The notes under the pieces: generated by a model
Seen by the model: the letters and a program-made list of their open reading frames with translations, nothing else
Told to the model about the DNA's origin: nothing
Database searches by the model: none
Made by a program: the position numbers and the translations under genes
NCBI RefSeq assembly: GCF_026151205.1
Contig: NC_087073.1
Coordinates: 6,717,001 to 6,781,000, forward strand
DNA from: Bolinopsis microptera
Taxonomy: Eukaryota; Ctenophora; Tentaculata; Lobata; Bolinopsidae
Length of the DNA: 64,000 bases
Direction of reading: 5' to 3'
Part shown: positions 56,727 through 64,000 of the stretch, piece after piece
Numbering within the stretch: position 1 is the stretch's first letter
Layout of the letters: each line of letters begins with the position of its first letter

Positions 56727-58019
56727 GTTAACTAGCTGGAGTGGAATGTGGTTAGATAATTCAGATATTATTAATTTCTTATCATAACCGTCCTTAAAGT
56801 TAAAACTATAAAGTTACCAAATCTTAATGGAAGATCGCTCATGTACAGTAAACCCCCGATTTACCGTAAACTTTTATCACAGTACGTCCAGTGTTCACGA
56901 GTATTCGCCGTTTAGTTAGAACATGTACCGCAGTAGGTACTTAAGTATGTACCATTAAGGTATGTACCGCTTGGTTACTTAAACTGGTTAGATGATGTAC
57001 TCGAGTAAGTCTTTAAACATTATAAGTAGAGAAGTAGGGTTTAAGCAACAAAACCACAAAACTTGATAACAGGAGCTCGATCGTAGGAGGAAGTGCCTGA
57101 ACCAAATAAACTTGTTGTGTAACCGATATATCGAAACGTAGAGCAACAGCAATCAGACAGAGTAGAGCTGGCAAGATAGTGTACAAGCCTCATAGAAAAG
57201 TTGTAAAGCGTCTTAGACACTCAAATGTTATCCAGTGTAAATCTTAAATAAATCATGAGTGCCAACACTTAGGCGAAGGCGCGGGTAAATTTGCGGGTGA
57301 TTTGTGATGAAATGTCCGGCATTTGGTATCACATTTAATGTTACTAGCTGAAGACCTGGCCTTGACATCAAATATTTTGAAAAAACTAAGAACACGTTTT
57401 TAAAATTATATCTGATTGACGATAACATAAATTACCCCACATAAACATAATATATCACTAAACAAATACATAGAAAACGTTGGGGTAGAGTAAAACAGAT
57501 GTGAACTGTACACTAACTAATTACTGATCACATACTAGTAACACGCCAGGGTTTTGAGACTTGTTTTATCGCTCAATCCCCGCTTACACTTGTGTGACCT
57601 TGGAGAAGGATCATGAGCGGGCGTTGCCAGGTGACTGGCTATCCTGTGAATGGAACATAGTTTTTTATCGCCCAATAACAATTTCTCCCCCTCTCAGTAC
57701 TTAAAATAACGGAGAACAATCGCAAGGAGCGGAGCCGCAAGTATGAACAAGAGCTCAGAAAAGGGTTAAACAAAACTAGTAACAGAGAGAACTGGACGCT
57801 GGATATTTACTGGGCACAATTAACCCACTTAAGGTACTGATAATAAGAATAGCGTCCATTATGCAACCAGATAATTGTCCTGGACTCACAAATTATGCAC
57901 TCACATGGTCACACAATATCGTATTAAATGAAGATATTGTGTACATTTTGGCGACTTCTCGAATGACAATGTCAAGCAACAAACTCTAAACAAACTAGTC
58001 CACATTAACCATGACTCTA

Positions 58020-58090
58020 CAGAAACACAGTATTACTGATATTTCCATGATTCTTCAGAAACACAGTATTTCTGATATTTCCATGATTCA
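58020..58090. repeat. Direct repeat, 36-bp unit, two copies
   Basis: cagaaacacagtatt(a/t)ctga followed by tatttccatgattc occurs at 58020 and 58056. Confidence 0.9.
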
Positions 58091-59250
58091 CTCCAGGACA
58101 TTACGAGCAACGTTACACGCGGAAACATGATATGCTCCACACCACTTTACAGCAGAAAATCAAATTAGTATATCTCTGGAAATACGGGAGATTGGCGGTA
58201 TCAATATGGAGTAAATGATATTTTACAGCAAGCAAGAAAGGTAGGATTACAGGGAATGTGCAGTATAATGAGTACTGATATGTAATAACTAACATGCCTA
58301 ACACAACTAATAATCAAGTACACACAAGAAGGCTGGCAGTCAGCACACAACCAAACTACCGCGTGTAAATCTGCCAAACTACTGCATTTAAATCGACCAA
58401 ACTACCTACAATTGACAAGATAACACCACCACAGCAAGTGAGCGAGCATGATCATGACAAGCCAGAGATCTAGCTGCGAAGAGAATATTGTTCACAAGCA
58501 GCAGCAGCAGCAGGAGAGAAATAGATTAATGAGCAGGACTGGAAATGTATGTACAGTGTATGTTATAATATCTCCTGTGAGTGAGTGCGTGTCAGTGTAT
58601 AGAGGGGGGATTCAGGATTCTATTGGTGGACTGGGAGCAAGAAAGAGGGAGTGGGGGAAGGAGGAGAAAGGGAGTAGAGAAAAGTAAACAAGGGAGGAAG
58701 AGTAATAGATATCAAGTTTCTTGTCTTGATTCTCAAACAAAAGAAATACAAATAACAAAAACCAAGTAACAAGGCTAGTTAAAAAGTAGAACAAGCAGTC
58801 AGTTAGTCGGTGTATACACGTAGCAAATGAGTGGCACACAGTCAACATAACTGTAGCATGAGATGAGATGGTTGTACACAATGTACACGGATGTACTGTG
58901 TACACAGTGCAGTTTCCTAGTGCGGTGTATTGAATGTGGAACTCATAACTTTGTCTCTTAACTTTTAACTTTGTCTTTACTTTGAATGACTGTGCCTGAT
59001 AGGACTTTATGATGGCCGATGCTTTAAAATAACGTTTTACGTACGACTTTGCTTATTTTTTAACGTTTGTTAGCTGACGCTTACCAAAGTAGCAGTATCA
59101 GTATTATGGGAATTTAACCATTTTGAAGTGAGGCCCAGGACGATGGTTTTTGTTTCAAGGCTCAGTGGTGCCAAAGAGGATTTTTGGGCATCTGAAGATG
59201 GAACATTATATATCCGTAACAAATTATAGCTAAGGATAAGTGCCAAGGTA

Positions 59251-59370
59251 CAATAACAGAGTGTAGGACGGGTAGGACTGTAATAACAGAGTGTAGGACG
59301 GGTAGGACTGTAATAACAGAGTGTAGGACGGGTAGGACTGTAATAACAGAGTGTAGGACGGGTAGGACTG
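59251..59370. repeat. Minisatellite, 30-bp unit, four copies
   Basis: taataacagagtgtaggacg plus ggtaggactg begins at 59251, 59281, 59311 and 59341; the copies are identical except one base in the first. Confidence 0.95.
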
Positions 59371-62300
59371 AACGGTAAAAATGTTTAGATCAAAATGTAA
59401 CGAGCAGGTTCAATAGTTTCAAAACGCAAATTCAGGACAAGTAAAACAGTGTGAACTTTAAGAACGGCCGCCCTGGACTTGCCCAGCAGTCGGACACGTT
59501 TATGATAGGTCAGACTAACCGTGGCGGCCCTTGCAAAGTAGCCTAAGAAACCCAGGAAAGGTAAGTCAGGTTAAAAGGTTTCAGACAGGGACAGCCCAGT
59601 TTTAGATCGACCGGCACGTGAAAAATAACAGTGTAACTAGTGCTATTAGTAATTAGTGCTGTTAGTGATTAGTGCAATTCGTGTAATTAGTGCTGTATCT
59701 GTTAAAAACATGATTGAGCTTAACGTGCGTTCTATCGGCAGGTCTTAGTTTCCCAGGCCAGATACACGTTAAAAGCTTGTCAAAAAAATAAGAGGCAATA
59801 TCGGCATTATGTAATTATAACGACTGTCATTCAATGAAATGTTGATGCCATAAAACATTTATTCTTAGATTTTCTAGCAATAATTTTGTGATATTGACAT
59901 AATAATTTATATTATAATTATAATATCATTACAGTGGAGTCTTTAAAATTAATTGTTCGAGTTTGCAACACTGGCAAATTCCATGGCTCCTAATTACAAA
60001 GTTTCTGTAAACCTCTCAGAGCACGTGTATTGGATAATTAGATAAGCTTTATGATCATTAATTACTGCACTGAGGCCAGTGTCATGGGCAACCCATATCA
60101 CTTACTATTTGTTCTCCCACGATTGTTATTAACTGACATTACCAGTTCTCGCATCTGCGTTAATGCTTTAGAATCGTGAATTATTACAACTGATTAGACG
60201 CTAATGAGTGAACGCTCTAACGATATTACGTTGCCAAATTTAGACCGATTTTTGTTACTTGAAATACTAAAATTCCCAACCAAGGAAAAGAATACGCAGC
60301 GGTACCGAAATCCCTAAAATTGGCCGTTTTTAACCGGAATCTGGACTATGGCGGGTCGCTGTTCACATTGGAATTTGGCTAGACTTGGTTTCTTAAAGGC
60401 GACACATGACTGCGATTAGCCAAAAGTATTGCAGATCCTCCCAGAATCGCTGTCACGTACCAAAAATTCACTGCCAAAACACTAAAACACGTGGATTAGC
60501 TGCAAGTATAGCCGCAGACCAACGACGAATCTATCGAGGGATACAGACAACTAACAAGACTTTACTGTACCTACAACAGATACAAACTAAAGCAATCAAA
60601 TTAACACTCAACAACAAAATGAAATCAAGATTCCACCACGTACAGAAGCTCTCTAGACGAATGCGGGAGTAAGGACTGCCAGTGCTGCAATGTAATCTAA
60701 TTTGTAGCCTCTAATCGTGTAACGGGGGAATATGTACAGGGTAGGAAGCTGAAGACTAATATGGGTGAATACTCAACAGTCTTCATCATGCCATTACCAT
60801 GACTCGCGAGAACTAGAGAAACCACAGGTACTAGAAAAACACAAGGACTAGAAAAACAATTAATTAGTCTAACTGGCTAACTATAGAATTCAAATTTGCA
60901 AACAACCAGTCAAGAAACAATTGTATCATCTTTTCAAGGTTATAATTGCGTTCCATTTGACACGGATTGTAAACAAGAGACCTGGTTAAAAGGAATTTAT
61001 TTACATTCCCTGCTGACCTATTGCCCTAAATAGCCCACGTGATTCTCGGTCCATCGTAAGCGAAATAATAAAGCCTTACTTGTGTGATCGAACTGCATGA
61101 CACACGATCTCATAATATAATAATAATACAGGATCATAGACCATAGTTCGAATTTATCTTGACAGGCTCCTATATTCGACAGAATAAGCAAGATATGAAG
61201 ATAAGGTGAGAGGAAGCATCAAGGTGACACGTTCCCAGATGCTTGATGCTCATGGGTCGGGTAGAGGTCACACGATTGTCTATCTTCGTGACGATTGGTT
61301 GAAAATAAACGGCTGGTTTTTATCTTGCTCATTTTTATCTTGCTTCTATGCTGCTAGTTTTAGTTTACCACGAGGTAACATCACTTGATGCCAAGTGGCT
61401 AACTCATTGATGATATTTATTGTGCGACGCCCATTGCCTCTCAAGAGGGTCACGTGATTGAGCAAAGATCCAGTCAAAGCAGTCATGCTCAATCCCGGGA
61501 ACCTATCAAAAGCCAGGACGATTTCCACAAGAATAAAACCTCTGTTTTTAGTTCACTGTCAGTTTGTATCGACCTAATTTATTGTTTGATTCATATTCAT
61601 CATAAATAGGACACGTAAAATTATGCAATAACACTATTAGTTTAATTGCGGAAATTTCGGTTGTATGTCCACTTGAGTGCTTCATAAGTATTATACCAAG
61701 AGGTCATCAACGAATCATCACGAACAGTTTATGGTGTACATGACTCCATCTTTTCATTTTAAGAGGTCGATGATATACAAGGCCTAATTCAATCACGAAA
61801 TTCTTTTTCTTTGCGTAGGTAGGTGGTATGTTTTTATTTTCTTAAAATCGGTATTAACCGCTGATCTTAATTTCGATCTTGCGCACGTTCCTTGCTTCCG
61901 GTAAAGTATAATATTTGCTGCATTTTGCCATTTAGACTACTATTAGCGAACATGAATGGGAACGGCAACTTGTCTTCGTACCCAATCTGTCTGGGGATTC
62001 TTAGAACGCTCCCCTTTTAAGGAGATATTTTGGAGTGAAGATGTGGCACCAGGGTCACAACTCAGTGGTCACACACATAATAGTATTCTTGTTCTAACAC
62101 AAGGTCCCACATTTAACCGTTGCAAAAGTCGATATAAATTAAATAAAGTAAAACCACAACATGAATTCATGAAATCACACCAGATTGATATGAGAGTAGA
62201 GCAAATTGGGTTATCAAAGAATATAATGTAAGATAAGTAATGTCACACTCGGCAGTCTCTAATTAAAATTGTGATTTTTTTTCAAACAGCCACTTGTACC

Positions 62301-62460
62301 AGGCCAGGGTGTGTAGTGTAGACAATTTGATAAAATATTGATGAAACCCGCCTGTATGTTAAACTTGAAATGTTTTAAGAACTTGCAATAAAATATTGAT
62401 AGTCGCCGCTGCTGCGAAGAAATACAGTAAAGTACTGACTACGTCAATAAATGACCACTT

Positions 62461-62501
62461 ACGAGACGATGAGGAGTTGCTATAACTTATCATCGTCTCG
62501 T
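62461..62501. repeat. Short hairpin (12-bp perfect stem)
   Basis: acgagacgatga (62461-62472) pairs exactly with tcatcgtctcgt (62490-62501) around 17 bases. Confidence 0.85.
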
Positions 62502-62652
62502 TTAGTTTTAACTTTAAGCTAATTACAACACTACAAATCTATTACCTACATTTATTGAGAATTATGTAATGTAACGTGATGGAAATATTTTAAACGGGCA
62601 TATCCTGTCCAAACCCAGGATGCACTACATGAAGAATTCGTTGTAACTTTGT

Positions 62653-63515
62653 TTGAAAAGCATTAATTATATAACTTCCCATAACTTATATTTAAACGTA
62701 TGTACATCTGAGAAATACTGTGGGCTCGGGGGTTTAAAGATGAACGCAAAGAAAACAGAGATCATGGTCATTGGGAAAGATACATCGCAGCACCCACTCC
62801 CAGAGAATAGGACCATAGATATAACTGTCGATGGAAACTCTGCAAAGCAGGTCACTCAATTCACTTATTTGGGTGCCAAAATTACATCAGATGGCAAGAT
62901 TGATAAAGAAATAAGTGTCAGGATTGGAAAAGCAACTGGAGCTTTTAACCAACTCAACAACATTTGGAAGAATAAGAACATAAGCATTAACAACAAAGTG
63001 CGAATCTACATCGCAGCTGTTCTTACCATTCTGACCTATGGATGTGAGATATGGAACACGACTCAAGTGCAGACAAGAAGATTGGAGTCTTTCCATCAGT
63101 ACTGCTTAAGAAGAATCCTGAGAGTGAGGTGGTTCCATCGAGTAAGTAATGAGGATGTTTTAAGAAGGGCATCAATAACTGCTCTTGCTGACATAATAAC
63201 AACAAAACGGCTGCGTTGGTTTGGACATGTCAGTAGAATGCCTGAAGATCGGTTACCCAACTATTTACTTGAATGGAAACCCAAGCATGGGAAGAGGTCA
63301 AGAGGCAGGCCTAGGAAGAGCCTAAATGATGTATTTATTGAGGATGCTGAGCAGAGATTGGATCGGAATGGACTCACGATTGATTGTATGAGAAGATTAG
63401 CTGCAGACCGAAAGGGATGGAGAAATGTTACCCGCCGAAGTTGTATAATACAAAGTAATGACGCAGTCGACGCAGACTAATCCTTTTGGATGGAGATCTC
63501 GCCATGTAACATGTA
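62653..63515 (+). pseudogene. RTE-like LINE reverse transcriptase, 3' fragment
   Basis: From about 62725 the frame reads GGLKMNAKKTEIMVIGKDT, FTYLGAKITSDGKIDKEISV, IYIAAVLTILTYGCEIWNTT, FHQYCLRRILRVRWFHRVSN, TKRLRWFGHVSRMPEDRLPN and HGKRSRGRPRKS, stopping at 63480. It equals the C-terminal part of the RT at 29845-30871 but lacks the YADD catalytic block, so it is a 5'-truncated copy. The frame is unbroken, suggesting a fairly young insertion. The 3' end shares catgtaacatgtatgtaac (63503-63521) with the other copy. Confidence 0.88.
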
Positions 63516-63521
63516 TGTAAC

Positions 63522-64000
63522 ATCTGAGAAGCTAGAACTCTCATTTTTCAGGGCAAATATAATTTGAATGGTCAAACAAAATCCAATACAATTTGGCTCG
63601 ATCCGATTACTCAATCGATAAAATAAATGCGAAAATGAACCTTCATTTGAAAAAAATGAACATGAATATTCTTTGATTTAACATATTCCTTGAATGAGTG
63701 GTGATAGTAAATCATACCGAAATAAATTACCTCAATCGGGCAATCAGTGACTGAGCTATAAAGGCCAACGTATGTAACGTTACTTTGCAGTTGCAGAAAT
63801 TATGGTCCGTAATATCGATACCTTATAATCAAGATCTGAATTGTATAGTAAAATGTTCGGATGAATGTTAAGGATTATCAATGAAATGCCTCAGCTATTT
63901 TAATGAAAATGATAGGTCATGTTCCACAAAACATTGAAACCAATTTTAAAATAAGGCTCTGAAATATTGAGCAGTACAAACTGAGTAAAAGACAACAATA
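63522..64000. other. Right edge, no feature seen
   Basis: AT-rich sequence without a recognisable exon or repeat. Confidence 0.5.

Larger units (their letters stand above)
56727..62652. other. Gene-poor region of 5.9 kb
   Basis: No exon is supported. It contains a two-copy 36-bp repeat (58020-58090), a four-copy 30-bp repeat (59251-59370), a 12-bp hairpin (62461-62501) and a (CAG)n run of about four units at 58498. The GST copy 3 promoter should lie at the left edge. Short frames such as 60406-60672 show no family. Confidence 0.5.

Noticed and set aside
60406-60672. 88-codon plus-strand frame
   Set aside because: No domain, no splice or promoter context, and mixed composition; probably chance.

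Overview
The window is eukaryotic and animal. Genes are split by GT-AG introns and spaced kilobases apart. The recognisable proteins are METTL14, glutamate-cysteine ligase, MPP10, MED11, ITFG2, mu-class glutathione transferases and a Golgi-type carbohydrate sulfotransferase. Non-LTR retrotransposon relics (RTE-like and CR1-like), a Penelope-like relic and many inverted-repeat elements fill the rest. The mix fits an invertebrate, plausibly a non-bilaterian such as a cnidarian, but the sequence alone does not settle the taxon.

Layout. 1-4.1 kb has no recognisable gene and holds diverged GC-rich repeats. 4.1-29.6 kb is a run of minus-strand genes: an eight-exon carbohydrate sulfotransferase (4144-10501) with a 2.9-kb foldback element in one intron, METTL14 (12047-19445), GCLC (21001-24877), MPHOSPH10 (25352-27113), MED11 (27484-27870) and ITFG2 (28369-29568). 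All exon junctions of the first two genes keep frame and give proteins of 412 and 453 aa. GCLC gives about 663 aa, with one short intron less certain.

29.8-45.2 kb is repeat-dominated. It has RTE-like and CR1-like relics, a 6.5-kb unit with terminal inverted repeats that carries GGA-rich higher-order repeats and a nested CR1-like LINE with an intact ORF2, a 0.7-kb foldback unit with a (TCAGGG)n telomere-like core and a 9-bp target duplication, and an ORF1-only half-LINE.

45-52 kb holds a diverged foldback unit and splice-bounded minus-strand exons of an unidentified membrane protein. One exon pair looks like TM1 of a class A GPCR. The putative first exon ends inside a 42-bp minisatellite in which most copies carry a 5' splice-site motif. 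52.6-56.7 kb is a tandem trio of mu-class GST genes, the middle one broken by a one-base frameshift, with a Tc1/mariner-type MITE between two of them. 56.7-64 kb is gene-poor and ends with another RTE-like 3' fragment.

Functionally, GCLC (first step of glutathione synthesis) and the GST trio (glutathione use) belong to one pathway but lie about 28 kb apart, so I infer no operon-like link. METTL14 (m6A writer), MPP10 (ribosome biogenesis), MED11 (transcription) and ITFG2 (nutrient sensing to mTORC1) are unrelated housekeeping neighbours.
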